DNA from: Comamonas sp. KCTC 72670
Lineage (GTDB): Bacteria; Myxococcota; Myxococcia; Myxococcales; Myxococcaceae
DNA: 64,000 bases
Reading direction: 5' to 3'
Assembly: GCA_014656495.1 (NCBI GenBank)
Contig: BNCN01000002.1
Coordinates: 124,001-188,000, forward strand
A model generated the notes under the pieces. It was not told where the DNA came from. It did not search any database and saw only the letters and a list, made by a program, of their open reading frames with translations. Positions 1-9,224 of this stretch are shown here, in pieces; position 1 is the first letter of the stretch; the number at the start of each line of letters is the position of its first letter. The position numbers and the translations under genes were made by a program.

Positions 1-547
1 GGAACAGCTCCACGTCCACGCCCATGGGAATGAAGCGTGAGGGACGCTCCGAATAACCAGGACGGGTGAGGAGGTTGTCCCGCACGGTCTCGCCCCAGGC
101 CACCCAGCCCGCGGACCGCTGGACGACGAAGCGCTCCGCCTGCGCGAAGGGCGGCGGGTAGCGCTTGGACAGATTCTGCGCGCTGCAGAAAACGCGCGGC
201 ACGTGACGTGGGGTGAGCAGGGCGGCTTCCAGTCCGGCGAGCACGTACGGCTCTTCCCAGATGTGCACCAGGTCCGCGCCGCGCGCGAGGTGCGTCCGGA
301 GCTCCGGGCCGTAGACGAACGTGTGGAGCGAGCGGCTGAAGAACGCGCGAACGCCTTCGGTCCGCGCGGCTTCGCCGGGTTCGAGCCGCAGCGTGAGCGG
401 GCTCAAGTCTCCGTGGAAGAAGCGGGGCGCCAGCGTGGTGACGTCCCACGTGCCTTCTCCCACGCGCGCCATCTCGTTGGCGAGGCGCCGGTTGAGGCCA
501 ACGACATAGGAGTGGGAGAGGGTGATGAGCCTGCGTGTCCGCTTCAC
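1..547 (-). CDS. Glycosyltransferase, GT-B fold (family 4), 3' end outside window
   Basis: The visible 182 residues form the N-terminal acceptor-binding half of a GT-B glycosyltransferase. The opening segment SHSYVVGLNRRLANEM and the later HIWEEPY and SAQNLSKRYPPPF segments are typical of family-4 enzymes. The donor-binding half, with the E-x7-E motif, would lie beyond the left edge. The chosen start is a GTG 13 bases after the stop of the upstream glycosyltransferase; the short ATG frame that overlaps that stop closes after six codons. The gene is probably the last visible member of the leftward sugar-transferase operon. Donor and acceptor sugars cannot be read from the sequence. Confidence 0.75.
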   Translation of the reverse strand, partial: MKRTRRLITLSHSYVVGLNRRLANEMARVGEGTWDVTTLAPRFFHGDLSPLTLRLEPGEAARTEGVRAFFSRSLHTFVYGPELRTHLARGADLVHIWEEPYVLAGLEAALLTPRHVPRVFCSAQNLSKRYPPPFAQAERFVVQRSAGWVAWGETVRDNLLTRPGYSERPSRFIPMGVDVELF

Positions 548-560
548 GGGATGGAGACTC

Positions 561-1796
561 TCATGGGGAGGAGGTGCCGGGCACGAGCGAGCGGTACACG
601 GAGAGAATCTCGCTGGCATAGCGGTCTCGCGAGAATCGCTCCGCCGCCGTCTTTCGCGCGGCGGTGCCCATGCGTCCCCGGAGCGCCGGGTCCTCCAACA
701 GCGCGCGCATCGCACGGACGAGCGCGTGAACGTCACCCGGGGGAATCATGAGCGCGTCCACGCCGTTCGTGAGCACCTCCGCCGCGCCGCTCGCGCGCGA
801 GACGATGGCGGGCCGGCCACAGGCGAGCGCCTCCGCGATGGTGAGGCCGAAGGGCTCCCTGCGCGTGCTGGCGTGAACGAAGACGTCCAGGGCGCGGTAC
901 ACGCGGTCGGGGTGGGACTGGAAGGGCACCAGCCCCATGCGGTCCGAGAGTTCCCGGGACGCGATGAGCCGGCGCAACTCCTCCTCGGAGAATTGCGAGC
1001 CCGGCGTCTGGTAGAGCGGTGCGCCCACCAGGAAGAAGCGCACGGGCAGGGCGGGGTGCAGGCGCGTCAGCGTCGCGGCGGCCTCGATGAAGGCGTCCTG
1101 CCCCTTCCACCGGGCATAGGTCGCCACCAGCCCCACGCGGAGCGTGCCCGCTGGCGCCACGGGGAACCCGGCGAGTTCGTCCAGCCGCGTGCCTTCGGAC
1201 GGGCCGGGTGCGAAGTGCGTGAGGTCCACGCCGTTGTAGACGACATGCACGGGCACCCGGAACAGCACCGACTTCGCGTCATCCCCCACCGCCTGGGAGT
1301 TGGCGATGGCCGCGTCCGCGAGGGGGGAGAGGACGCGCAATGCGCCGCGCACCAGGGGACGGTCGCCCAGGAAGTCGTGGATGTGCCACACCCGTTTCAG
1401 CCGCAGGCCCGCCGTGGCGGCGCTGAGCAGGTGCGTCTTGATGCCGTTCGAATGCACCAGGTCCGGCGCCACTCCGAGCACTTCCCGGCGAAGCGCCCGC
1501 CCATGGTCCGCGAGGAGGCCGGGCGCGGGGGCGAGCCGGCGGGCGAAGCGCAGGGCTTCGAGGGGGCCGCGCCCGCGCAGCGCGCTGTCACCCAACGAGG
1601 ACAGGTGTGCGGGCAAGGGGAGCAGCCGCGCGTCCACGCCCAGCGCACGGGCTTCATCGAGCAACGGCCCCGCGGTCCCCGCCAGCAGATGGAGCGACAG
1701 CGCCGCGTCCTGCTGCTTCAAGCACGCCATCAAATCCAGGAGCGCGCGCTCGGCGCCGCCAAGGATGCCCACGGGATTGAGGAAGAGGACGCGCAC
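561..1796 (-). CDS. Glycosyltransferase family 4
   Basis: A complete GT-B retaining glycosyltransferase of 411 residues, predicted to act on the cytoplasmic face of the membrane and add one sugar to a polyprenyl-linked repeat unit. The N-terminal domain opens with LNPVGILGGAERALLDL, the usual glycine-rich loop. The C-terminal Glycos_transf_1 domain (about residues 210-380) includes VATYARWKGQDAF and the motif EPFGLTIAEALACGRPAIV, whose two glutamates match the E-x7-E nucleotide-sugar signature. It lies in a leftward run of four glycosyltransferases and a methyltransferase, separated by 97 bases from the preceding gene and 13 from the next. Sugar specificity is unknown. Confidence 0.9.
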   Translation of the reverse strand: MRVLFLNPVGILGGAERALLDLMACLKQQDAALSLHLLAGTAGPLLDEARALGVDARLLPLPAHLSSLGDSALRGRGPLEALRFARRLAPAPGLLADHGRALRREVLGVAPDLVHSNGIKTHLLSAATAGLRLKRVWHIHDFLGDRPLVRGALRVLSPLADAAIANSQAVGDDAKSVLFRVPVHVVYNGVDLTHFAPGPSEGTRLDELAGFPVAPAGTLRVGLVATYARWKGQDAFIEAAATLTRLHPALPVRFFLVGAPLYQTPGSQFSEEELRRLIASRELSDRMGLVPFQSHPDRVYRALDVFVHASTRREPFGLTIAEALACGRPAIVSRASGAAEVLTNGVDALMIPPGDVHALVRAMRALLEDPALRGRMGTAARKTAAERFSRDRYASEILSVYRSLVPGTSSP

Positions 1797-1893
1797 GGCC
1801 CGGGGACCGAATCAAACACGTCCCGTGGGGTCAAGGCATGCCGTCAGAAGATGGCGGGCAACGGACGCCCCCTGGGGTGCGCCCACGCGCGAG

Positions 1894-3048
1894 TCACCGC
1901 CTGCGTCCGTCCAGCAGCCCGAGGTAGGCGTCCAGCACGGTGCGCGTATGGGCCTCCCAGGTGAAGTGCGCGGCACGGGCCAGCCGCGCCTCACGCGAGG
2001 GTTGCCCTTCCGGCGCCGTGAGCACGGACGTCACGGCCTCCGCCCAGGCGGGCACGTCGCCCACGGGCGCGTAGGTGCACGCGTCTGCTCCGACCTCGCG
2101 CAGCACGGCCAGGTCACTGGCCACCACGGGCGCGCCGCAGGCGAGCGCCTCGATGATGGGGAGCCCGAAGCCCTCCGCTTCGCTCGTCACCAGGACGGCC
2201 GACGCGCGCCGGTACAGTCCCGCCAGCGTGCTCCGGTCCTGTCGGGCAGGCTGGAGCAGCGCGTCGCCGATGCCCAGCGCTTCCACTTGCGCGCGTTGGG
2301 CTGTCGTCAGCGCGCCGCCCTGTTGCACCAGCCGCAGCTCCGGTCGGCGAGCTCGCAGCGCGGCGAAGACGGCGAAGAGCACATCCAGGCGTTTGCGCGG
2401 AATCGCGCTACCCACGTGGAGCAGATAGGGACGGCCGCCCAAGGGCGCGAGCACGGCTTCGCTCAGGTCCTCATGCCCCGCCACGGGCGCTGGCCGGTAC
2501 TCGGGGGAAACACCCAGGGGGGCCCAGACGAGCCGGGACTCAGGCACCACGCCGTGCGACAGCAGCTCCGCGCCCACTGCCCGCGAGTTGTGGAACACGA
2601 TGGCGGCCCGCTCCAACCCCGAGAGCTGAGTGCGGGCCATGGCGCGGAACCACGCGGGGCGTCGCTCACGCTCCGGCTCCAGCACGGAGCGGAAGGCATC
2701 CAGGTCGTGGCAATAGACGCCCGTGCGCGCGGCGGGCAGTGCATGCACGAGCTGCGCGTACGAATGGTCCACGATGTGGAAGGCGTCGTACTGGCGGCGA
2801 GCGAGCAGGGCCCGGCCCGGGTAGAGCCCGAAGCGCGTGAGGAGCCGGTCCGCGTTGAAGGCCACGTTGCGCGTGCCGACGCGCGGGAGCCGCCGCAGCA
2901 CGGAGGGCATCCTCGGACGGAGCGCCCGTGCGTGGACCTGCGGCGTCAGCGCTGTCAGCCCGTCGAGGAGGGCCTCACCCACCAGGTCCATGCTGGGCCA
3001 CCCCTCCTCACGAGGGTCCATCAGCAAGGCCAGCCGTGGTGTCGTCAT
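1894..3048 (-). CDS. Glycosyltransferase family 4
   Basis: A 384-residue GT-B enzyme, with the ATG start overlapping the stop of the upstream glycosyltransferase by four bases (ATGA), which implies translational coupling. The open frame extends further upstream but that part is arginine/glycine-rich shadow sequence over the neighbour. The C-terminal half contains LHVGSAIPRKRLDVL and the donor-site motif EAEGFGLPIIEALACGAPVV followed by LREVGADACTYAPVGD, all typical of the mannosyl/galactosyl-type Glycos_transf_1 domain. The probable role is addition of one residue to the polysaccharide repeat. The specificity is not readable. Confidence 0.9.
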   Translation of the reverse strand: MTTPRLALLMDPREEGWPSMDLVGEALLDGLTALTPQVHARALRPRMPSVLRRLPRVGTRNVAFNADRLLTRFGLYPGRALLARRQYDAFHIVDHSYAQLVHALPAARTGVYCHDLDAFRSVLEPERERRPAWFRAMARTQLSGLERAAIVFHNSRAVGAELLSHGVVPESRLVWAPLGVSPEYRPAPVAGHEDLSEAVLAPLGGRPYLLHVGSAIPRKRLDVLFAVFAALRARRPELRLVQQGGALTTAQRAQVEALGIGDALLQPARQDRSTLAGLYRRASAVLVTSEAEGFGLPIIEALACGAPVVASDLAVLREVGADACTYAPVGDVPAWAEAVTSVLTAPEGQPSREARLARAAHFTWEAHTRTVLDAYLGLLDGRRR

Positions 3049-4193
3049 GGCCGCCCGGGGTTGAGCAGGGTCTCCACCGTCCGCTCCAGGGAGAAGCGCT
3101 CGCGGTAGACGCGTGCGGCGCGCTGGCCCAGCGCACGCCCCAGGTCCGCGCGAGCCAGCATCGACTCCGCGCGTTCCACCAGCGACGCGGGCGCGGTGCC
3201 CTCCGCCAGGGCCACGGCATCGAGCGATGGCCACAGCGGCTCGGTGAGGTGCCCGGTGTTGGTGACGACGGGCACGCCGAGCGCCAGTCCCGCCATGACG
3301 GTGGTTCGCCGCGTGCTCACGCCGTCCGGATACGGCTGCAGGAGCACGTCACTCGCGGCCAGGTGCACAGCCAGGTCCTCGATGGAGAGGGAGTCACGTG
3401 CCTCCATCCGGTCGCGCAGGCCAGGATGCCGCGCCGCCACGCCTTCGACGAACGCGCGGCTGCCCCGGCCCAGGAGCAGGGCCCGGCGTGTCGTCTCGCG
3501 CTGGAGGAGGGGAACCAGCGCGGCCTCCAGCGGCTCGGCGATGAGCCGCCCGTAGGTGCCGAAGTGGCCCAACCACGCACCCGCGCCGAGCTTCGCGCGC
3601 AGCGCCTCCACCGCATCCGGGGACACCTCGACGGGCAGGTTGCTCGGGACCGGGAGCCAGCGTGCCCGTGGGCGCACGCGTCCGGGCAGGTGTTCCGCCC
3701 ACTGGGGAATGGAGACGAAGACCTGGTCCGCGCTGCTCGCCACCAGCCGCGCCATCAACCGCGTGGTGCCCGCGAGGATGTGATGGCGCCAGGGCGCGAG
3801 CGGGCTCCAGGGGAACACCACCTCGTGGAAGTAGACCCACCGCTCGTCACGCAGGCGCGCGGCGAACCACGCGCAGAAGGGGACGTTCATCGCCTTCAGC
3901 CCCAGGGCATGTGGCACGTACTGGAGCAGCAACCTCCTGGGGCCGGGGCAGGCGTCCAGGCCGCGCGACAACGCGGGCAGTCCTCGGGGCGTCAGGAGCC
4001 CGGGGACACGGTGAATGGTGACGCCGCCTTCGTCCTGCACGCCGCCCTCGCCGGGCGCCCAGACGTGGACATCCTGTCCGGCGCGGGCGAGCGCGTGGCT
4101 CACCTGTCGCGTGTAGTCACTGACGCCGCCCGGGCTGGGCGGGTACTCGCCGGTGAGGATGTGCCACGTGGGAGCGGAGGACGCGGCGGACAT
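3045..4193 (-). CDS. Glycosyltransferase family 4, atypical donor-site motif
   Basis: A 382-residue GT-B glycosyltransferase. The N-terminus carries TGEYPPSPGGVSDYTRQV, the family-4 glycine-rich loop. The C-terminal domain has GRGSRAFVEGVAA and SIEDLAVHLAASDVLLQPYPDG. Where most family-4 enzymes have E-x7-E, this one reads YPDGVSTRRTTVMAGLALG, so both glutamates are replaced. Family relatives with such variants exist, so activity may be retained, but the donor site is unusual. It starts six bases after the methyltransferase and overlaps the next glycosyltransferase by four bases, fixing it in the leftward operon. Confidence 0.85.
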   Translation of the reverse strand: MSAASSAPTWHILTGEYPPSPGGVSDYTRQVSHALARAGQDVHVWAPGEGGVQDEGGVTIHRVPGLLTPRGLPALSRGLDACPGPRRLLLQYVPHALGLKAMNVPFCAWFAARLRDERWVYFHEVVFPWSPLAPWRHHILAGTTRLMARLVASSADQVFVSIPQWAEHLPGRVRPRARWLPVPSNLPVEVSPDAVEALRAKLGAGAWLGHFGTYGRLIAEPLEAALVPLLQRETTRRALLLGRGSRAFVEGVAARHPGLRDRMEARDSLSIEDLAVHLAASDVLLQPYPDGVSTRRTTVMAGLALGVPVVTNTGHLTEPLWPSLDAVALAEGTAPASLVERAESMLARADLGRALGQRAARVYRERFSLERTVETLLNPGRP

Positions 4194-4199
4194 GCGGGC

Positions 4200-4868
4200 T
4201 CAGGAGGCTTCCATGTCCCGGATGGCGAGGAGCTGGAACGCGTGGCGGGGCCAGCGCGTGGCGAAGGGCTCGGTGAGGATGGACAGGCGGCTGCCGAGGC
4301 GGTGGGGCCGGATGCTCGGAATCGCGTAGTCGCCGCGCAGGGGCTTCCAGCCGCTCATTCCGGTGACGTGGTAGCCGCGCAGCTCGAAGTCGTAGACCTC
4401 CCAGCCCGAGCGGTGCACCTGGTGGATGTTGCTGTCCCACTCGTCCTGGGGAAGGAAGCCATTGGGCGTGAAGAGGATGACGCGCTTGCGGGCCATCGAC
4501 TCCATCATCTCCAGCAGCCGGAAGCCGTCCTGCTTCTCGAAGTGCTCGATGACGTCCAGCGCGATGACGGCGTCGAAGCTCTTCGGCCCGAAGCGCTTGC
4601 CCGCCTCCAGCAAGTCCATGCAGTGGTATTCGCGGTGGATGCCCGCGGCCCGGCTGCGCTCGATGCTGGTGGGGTGTCCGTCCACCCCCACGGTGTGCGG
4701 GAGCAGGTGGGAGAAGCTGTGTATCGGCGAGCGCGAGCCACAGCCGATGTCCAGCACGCTGTCACACGTGCCGACCAAGGCCTCCTTCAGCGTGCGGTGG
4801 AGCACCTCGTGCTCGCCCACGAGGACTTCGCGCTTCAGGAACTGGAGGAGCTTTCCGCCGGAGAGCAT
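4200..4868 (-). CDS. SAM-dependent class I methyltransferase
   Basis: A 222-residue methyltransferase with motif I SVLDIGCGSRS at about residues 37-47, a following acidic loop (VGVDGHPTSIERS), and motif IV-like FDAVIALDVIEHF at about 105. The sequence resembles UbiG/methyltransferase-11 proteins in polysaccharide loci and may methylate a sugar or glycolipid intermediate. The ATG at 4868 is preferred: the in-frame extension upstream is alanine/arginine-rich and would enter the divergent promoter region. It is the first gene of the leftward operon, with 194 bases to the divergent flippase gene. The substrate is unknown. Confidence 0.85.
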   Translation of the reverse strand: MLSGGKLLQFLKREVLVGEHEVLHRTLKEALVGTCDSVLDIGCGSRSPIHSFSHLLPHTVGVDGHPTSIERSRAAGIHREYHCMDLLEAGKRFGPKSFDAVIALDVIEHFEKQDGFRLLEMMESMARKRVILFTPNGFLPQDEWDSNIHQVHRSGWEVYDFELRGYHVTGMSGWKPLRGDYAIPSIRPHRLGSRLSILTEPFATRWPRHAFQLLAIRDMEAS

Positions 4869-5062
4869 GCGGGCGGACCGTAGCCCCGGGGCTCCAAGCA
4901 GGGCAACCCTGGCGCGACCCCCCAGGCAAGCGAGCGCGCCTGGACGCCATGCGGGGTCCTCGCGTTGCTTGTGGGCCCGGAGCGCTGTCGCTAGCATTTC
5001 CGCTCCTGCGCGTGCCCGCGCGCTGGCCTTCCCCAAGTCCCCGGAGCGGGCCGCCCAGGACC

Positions 5063-6583
5063 ATGACCGCGACCGCCGCCCCCGAAGCCACCGCCGTTGA
5101 CGTCAAGGCGCGCGCCTTGAGGGGCATGGTCGTGCTGGCGCTGCGCACCGTGGCGTCGCAGGGCCTGCGCGTGGTGAGCGCGCTGTTCCTGTCCCGGCTG
5201 CTCTTCCCGTCCGACTACGGCCTGTTCGGCATCGTGTCCTACGCGGCGTCGCTGGGCGTCTTCCTGGGCGACCTGGGCCTGAGCGCGGCGCTGGTGCGCC
5301 AGCCGCACGAGCCGACGCGGGACGAGACGTTCACCATCTTCTGGTGCCATCAAGCGCTCACCGCGGTGGTGGTGGCCACCGTCTGTCTGCTGGCCCCGGC
5401 CCTCACGCGGGGCTACGCGCTGGGGGACGGCGCGGTGCCCATGGTGTGGGCGCTGGCGCTGGGGCTCTTCCTGTCCTCGCTGCGCGTGATTCCGCTGATG
5501 GCCCTGGAGCGCCAGCTGGCGTTCCCCGTCATCGCCCGGGCCGAGCTGATTGAAAACGTGGCGCAGGTCCTCACCACCATCTCCTTCGCGGCGCTCGGCT
5601 TCGGCGCGTGGGCGCTGGCGCTGGGCGGCCTGGTGCGCGGCGGGGTGGGGCTGGCGTGCATCGTGTGGGCGTCACCCTGGCGGCCGCGGGGACACTTCCG
5701 CGTGGAGGTGCTCAAGCGGCTCCTGGGCTTCGGGCTGGCCTTCCAGCTCCCGCCGCTGGTGGCCGCGATGGTTGCGGGCTGGGTGCCGCTGGTGGTGGGG
5801 CACCTCCTGGGCAAGGAGGCCGTGGGCCTGGTCAACTGGGCCTGGGCGCTGGCCTCCACGCCGATGATGCTGAGCGTGGTGCTCAACCGCGTGGCCTTCC
5901 CGGCCTACTGCCGCCTCCAGGATGACCCCGCGGGCTTCGCCGAGTACCTGCGCACGTCGCTGCGCCGGTTGTCCGCGGTGCTGCTGCTGGCCATCCCCTT
6001 CGCGGTGCTGGTGATGCCGGTGGCGGTGCCCTTCTTCTTCGGCGCGCGCTGGCAGTCCGCGGTGGTGCTGGTGCAGTGGTTCATCATGGAGTGCATCCTC
6101 ACCACGCTGGTGGGGCTGCTGGCCACGGCGCAGAACGCGGGGGGCCGGCCCTGGGAGCGGCTGGCGGTGGTGGTGGCCGTGGGCGTGGCCAAGTGGGGCC
6201 TGGGCACCTGGGCCATCCAGCGCTTCGGCCTCACGGGCATCGGGCCCGCGGGCATGCTGGTGGGGCTGGGCGAAGTGTGGGTGACGGCGTGGCTGGTGCA
6301 GCGGCTCAACCCGGCCATGGGGGGGCTGGCGCGGCAGGTGGTGGAGCCCCTCCTGACGCTGGGCCTGGGGTTGCTGGCGGCGTGCATGGCGGCACGGAGC
6401 CTCGTACCGGAGGGCGTGTGGGCGCAGGCGTGTGCGGGGGCGGGGCTGTTCAGCGCGTGGGTGCTGGTCCGCGAACGGCTGCCCGGGACGTTGCCGGTGC
6501 TGGGCGAGCTGCGGCACATCCTCGAATTCGTCCGGGCACGGAGGGCCGCGAGGCCCGCACCCGTCAGCCCGGCCTCGACGTGA
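5063..6583 (+). CDS. wzx: Wzx-type polysaccharide flippase (MOP superfamily)
   Basis: A 506-residue integral membrane protein of the oligosaccharide flippase family, expected to move the polyprenyl-pyrophosphate-linked repeat unit across the inner membrane. It has about 12-14 hydrophobic segments. The N-terminal stretch GMVVLALRTVASQGLRVVS and the LFPSDYGLFGIVSYAASLGVF region are characteristic of Wzx/PST proteins, and it ends in a short arginine-rich cytosolic tail. ATG 5063 is the start; the longer frame overlaps the divergent control region. It opens the rightward half of the cluster and is followed 19 bases later by a glycosyltransferase. Gene order relative to the Wzy-like gene resembles, from memory, the M. 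xanthus BPS locus. Confidence 0.88.
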   Translation: MTATAAPEATAVDVKARALRGMVVLALRTVASQGLRVVSALFLSRLLFPSDYGLFGIVSYAASLGVFLGDLGLSAALVRQPHEPTRDETFTIFWCHQALTAVVVATVCLLAPALTRGYALGDGAVPMVWALALGLFLSSLRVIPLMALERQLAFPVIARAELIENVAQVLTTISFAALGFGAWALALGGLVRGGVGLACIVWASPWRPRGHFRVEVLKRLLGFGLAFQLPPLVAAMVAGWVPLVVGHLLGKEAVGLVNWAWALASTPMMLSVVLNRVAFPAYCRLQDDPAGFAEYLRTSLRRLSAVLLLAIPFAVLVMPVAVPFFFGARWQSAVVLVQWFIMECILTTLVGLLATAQNAGGRPWERLAVVVAVGVAKWGLGTWAIQRFGLTGIGPAGMLVGLGEVWVTAWLVQRLNPAMGGLARQVVEPLLTLGLGLLAACMAARSLVPEGVWAQACAGAGLFSAWVLVRERLPGTLPVLGELRHILEFVRARRAARPAPVSPAST

Positions 6584-6602
6584 GCGGAGCGCGGGAGTCC
6601 TG

Positions 6603-7553
6603 ATGAAGAAGCCCGACCTGGTCATCTCCATCGTCAATCACAGCAACCCGGAGTTGCTGCACGACTGCCTGCGTACGCTCCACGCGACGACGCGCGACAT
6701 CACCTTCGAGGTGTGGATTGTCGACAACGCCACCGGCGGGCGCGGCGTGGACGCCATGCGGCGCGACTTCCCCCAGGTGCGCTGGCTCTTCAACACGGAG
6801 CGGAAGGGCTTCTCCGCCAACCACAACCAGGTGCTCCGCCAGGCGCGTGGGCGTCACTTCTGCATCTTCAACGATGACACCATCGTCCATGAGGGCGCGT
6901 TCGACGCGCTGGTCCGCTTCATGGATGAGAATCCCCGCGTGGGCATGGCGGGCGCGCGGCTGTTGAACGGGGACGGCTCCATCCAGAACTGCACCTTCCG
7001 CCCCATGTCGCTGGCCGGGCAGCTCTTCGACATCGTCTTCCTGCCGCGCACGCTCCACTTCCTCAAGCAGCTCTCCGTCGACCCGGCGCAGTACGGCCAC
7101 GAGGAGGCGCGGGTGAACTGGGTGTTGGGCGCCTGCATCGTCGTGCGCGAGGAGGCGCTCGCGGAGGTGGGGCTGCTGGACGAGGCGATGTCCCCGCTGG
7201 GCAACACCGAGGACACCGACTGGTGCGCCCGGGCCTGGCAGGCGGGATGGGAGGTGGCCTTCTGTCCGGAGGCGGTGATTACGCACCTGACGAGCCAGTC
7301 CTTCCGTCCCTCTGCAATCGGTCCGGACAAGGTGCGCATCGAGCTGTGGCGCACGCGGCTGGCGTACTTCCGCAAGCACCATGGCCGGCTGCATGAGGCG
7401 GCCCTGCGCGCCATCCTGGTGGGCACGCTGCCGTACAACTCGGCGGTGTTGACGCAGACGCTGCTGCGCGGACGCATGAGCCTCCCGGAGTACCGCAAGC
7501 AGCTGTCCACCTTCATGGGCATCTCGCGGATGGGCTTGAGCGCGCGCGTATGA
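6603..7553 (+). CDS. Glycosyltransferase family 2 (rhamnosyltransferase-like)
   Basis: A 316-residue GT-A inverting glycosyltransferase. Near the N-terminus it has LVISIVNHSNPELLHDCLRT and VWIVDNATGG, then NTERKGFSANHNQVL and the metal/nucleotide-binding acidic motif FNDDT at about residue 97. A second conserved block, VNWVLGACIVVREEAL and NTEDTDWCARAWQAGW, matches the WbbL/rhamnosyltransferase subgroup. The ATG lies 19 bases after the flippase stop, and the gene overlaps the next glycosyltransferase by four bases, so the three are probably co-transcribed. It likely adds one sugar to the repeat unit; rhamnose is a guess from subfamily resemblance only. Confidence 0.9.
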   Translation: MKKPDLVISIVNHSNPELLHDCLRTLHATTRDITFEVWIVDNATGGRGVDAMRRDFPQVRWLFNTERKGFSANHNQVLRQARGRHFCIFNDDTIVHEGAFDALVRFMDENPRVGMAGARLLNGDGSIQNCTFRPMSLAGQLFDIVFLPRTLHFLKQLSVDPAQYGHEEARVNWVLGACIVVREEALAEVGLLDEAMSPLGNTEDTDWCARAWQAGWEVAFCPEAVITHLTSQSFRPSAIGPDKVRIELWRTRLAYFRKHHGRLHEAALRAILVGTLPYNSAVLTQTLLRGRMSLPEYRKQLSTFMGISRMGLSARV

Positions 7554-8470
7554 CGCTCCGCTTCTCCGTCATCATCCCCACGTACAACCGCGCGCGCCTG
7601 CTGGAAGCGGCGCTGGACAGCGTGTTCGCGCAGGAGGAGCAGGACTTCGAGGTGCTCGTGGTGGACGACGGCTCCACCGACGACACGCTGGAGACCCTGG
7701 CCCGGTACGGCGAGCGCGTGCGGGTGCTTCAGCAGCGCAACGCGGGGCCCGGCGCGGCCCGCAACCTGGGCATCCAGGCGGCCCGGGGCGAGTACGTGGC
7801 CTTCCTGGACAGTGACGACCTGTGGTTCCCCTGGACGCTGGCGACCTATCGGCGGGTGCTCGAGGAGGCTCCGGGCACCTCGGTGGTCCTCGGCTCATCG
7901 GTGGACTTCTCCCAGCCCGAATCGCTGGCGCGCGTGAAACGTGAGCCGCTCCAGGTGCTGCGCTTCGCGGACTACCTGGCGAGCGCGAGCGACAAGACGC
8001 CCCGCACCGCCTGCGTGCTCGCGGTGCGAACGGAGGCGCTGCGCCGCGTGGGCGGCTTCACCCACGCGCGCATCAGCGGCGAGGACTATGACCTGCTGTA
8101 CCGGATGGGCACCGAGCCGGGCTTCGCCTGGGTGCGCGCGCCCGCGGTGGTGGGCTACCGCAAGCACGCGGGCTCGACGTCCACGGGCATGGAGTCGGCG
8201 TACCGGGGCGCGGTGTACCTGCTGGAGCAGGAGCTCCACGGCCGCTACCCCGGCGGCGATGCCCGCAGGCGCGAGCGGTTGGAGATGCTCCTCTACGGCG
8301 CGCGCCACGTGTCGCTCTGGCTGTTGTCGGAGCGCCGGGAGGGCCTGGCGCTGGACCTGTACCGGCGCGCGCTGCCGCCGCACTTCGAGCTGCCCCGCTG
8401 GCGCTACATGCTGGGCTTCCTGCCGTGGACGCTCGCGTCCGCCGTGCGCCAGCGGGTGCTCCGCCGCTGA
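7550..8470 (+). CDS. Glycosyltransferase family 2
   Basis: A 306-residue GT-A glycosyltransferase starting with RFSVIIPTYNRARLLEAAL, followed by VLVVDDGSTDDTLETL and the donor/metal motif FLDSDDLWFPW at about residues 86-96. ISGEDYDLLYRMG near residue 180 is the usual ED-containing catalytic-base region. Translation begins inside the stop of the preceding glycosyltransferase (ATGA). The gene ends ten bases before a convergent gene, so it closes the flippase-led transcription unit unless read-through occurs. It is a probable repeat-unit assembly enzyme; donor and linkage are unknown. Confidence 0.9.
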   Translation: MTLRFSVIIPTYNRARLLEAALDSVFAQEEQDFEVLVVDDGSTDDTLETLARYGERVRVLQQRNAGPGAARNLGIQAARGEYVAFLDSDDLWFPWTLATYRRVLEEAPGTSVVLGSSVDFSQPESLARVKREPLQVLRFADYLASASDKTPRTACVLAVRTEALRRVGGFTHARISGEDYDLLYRMGTEPGFAWVRAPAVVGYRKHAGSTSTGMESAYRGAVYLLEQELHGRYPGGDARRRERLEMLLYGARHVSLWLLSERREGLALDLYRRALPPHFELPRWRYMLGFLPWTLASAVRQRVLRR

Positions 8471-8480
8471 GGCCGGACGC

Positions 8481-9026
8481 TCAGCGCCCGCCGCCCATCA
8501 GCCCGCCCAGCAGTCCTCCCAGGCCTCCACCGCCGGGCGTGTTGCCTCCGCCTCCGCTCCCGCCGCCGCCGCCGCTCAGCAGCGGGACCACCGAGAGGAT
8601 GCGGCCCACCAGGGCCGGGTCCAGGCGCGACTTGAGGAAGTTGAGCAGCAGGGGCGCCACCAGGGACGCCTTGCTCGCGTCGACGTTGAAGCGGCCCAGC
8701 AGCGACACCATGGCCGCCACATCACCGGCCTGGCCCAGCGCGCTCATCATCCCGCCGGTGCCGCCCTCCTGGCCGGACATGAGGTTGCCCAGAGCCCCCA
8801 TCAGGCCGCCTCCGGCATCCGGCGCCGTCTGCGGCGCGGAGGTGGTGCTGGGGGCTTGCTGCCAGCCCTCCATCTCCGGGATGGCCTGGCCCATCTGGTC
8901 CGAGGCCTCGGGCCCCAGCTTCTCCTTCACCGTGCCCTGCACCAGCTTCAGCAGTGAGCCCGCCAGCCCTTGCGCCTGCGTCCCGTTCACTCCGAGCTGC
9001 TGTGACAGCTGTCCGATGAGGTCCAT
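8481..9026 (-). CDS. DUF2780-like protein with glycine-rich tail
   Basis: A 181-residue protein beginning MDLIGQLSQQLGVNGTQAQG. The alternating small helical pattern, with QQLGV and a later DVAAMVSLLGRFNVD and LVAPLLLNFLKS, resembles the DUF2780/VcgC family of small proteins of unknown function. Residues about 147-181 are almost entirely glycine with a few leucine and proline residues. No signal peptide is visible. It is convergent with the preceding glycosyltransferase gene (ten bases apart) and has about 200 bases upstream for its own promoter. Any link to the polysaccharide is only positional. Confidence 0.75.
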   Translation of the reverse strand: MDLIGQLSQQLGVNGTQAQGLAGSLLKLVQGTVKEKLGPEASDQMGQAIPEMEGWQQAPSTTSAPQTAPDAGGGLMGALGNLMSGQEGGTGGMMSALGQAGDVAAMVSLLGRFNVDASKASLVAPLLLNFLKSRLDPALVGRILSVVPLLSGGGGGSGGGGNTPGGGGLGGLLGGLMGGGR

Positions 9027-9224
9027 CCCAGGTCCTTTCCTGTCGCGCGTCCGTGCGTGGAGCGCCTTTCTAGCGGGCCTCGCGAGCAGGCGCGGAGGCG
9101 TTGGTAGGTAAGCGTTGCTCACGGACAGGCCGGGAGGCCACAGGGGCCGGGGGCTCCCCCGCCTGTCCGCCCCCTGCGGCGCGCTGGACAGGACTGCGCA
9201 TCTTCGCCTGGAGGCGCGGACGCG

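Noticed and set aside
2928..4883. Long open frame antisense to two glycosyltransferases and the methyltransferase
   Set aside because: It is a GC-rich shadow of the leftward genes, with low-complexity arginine, glycine and histidine composition and no domain.
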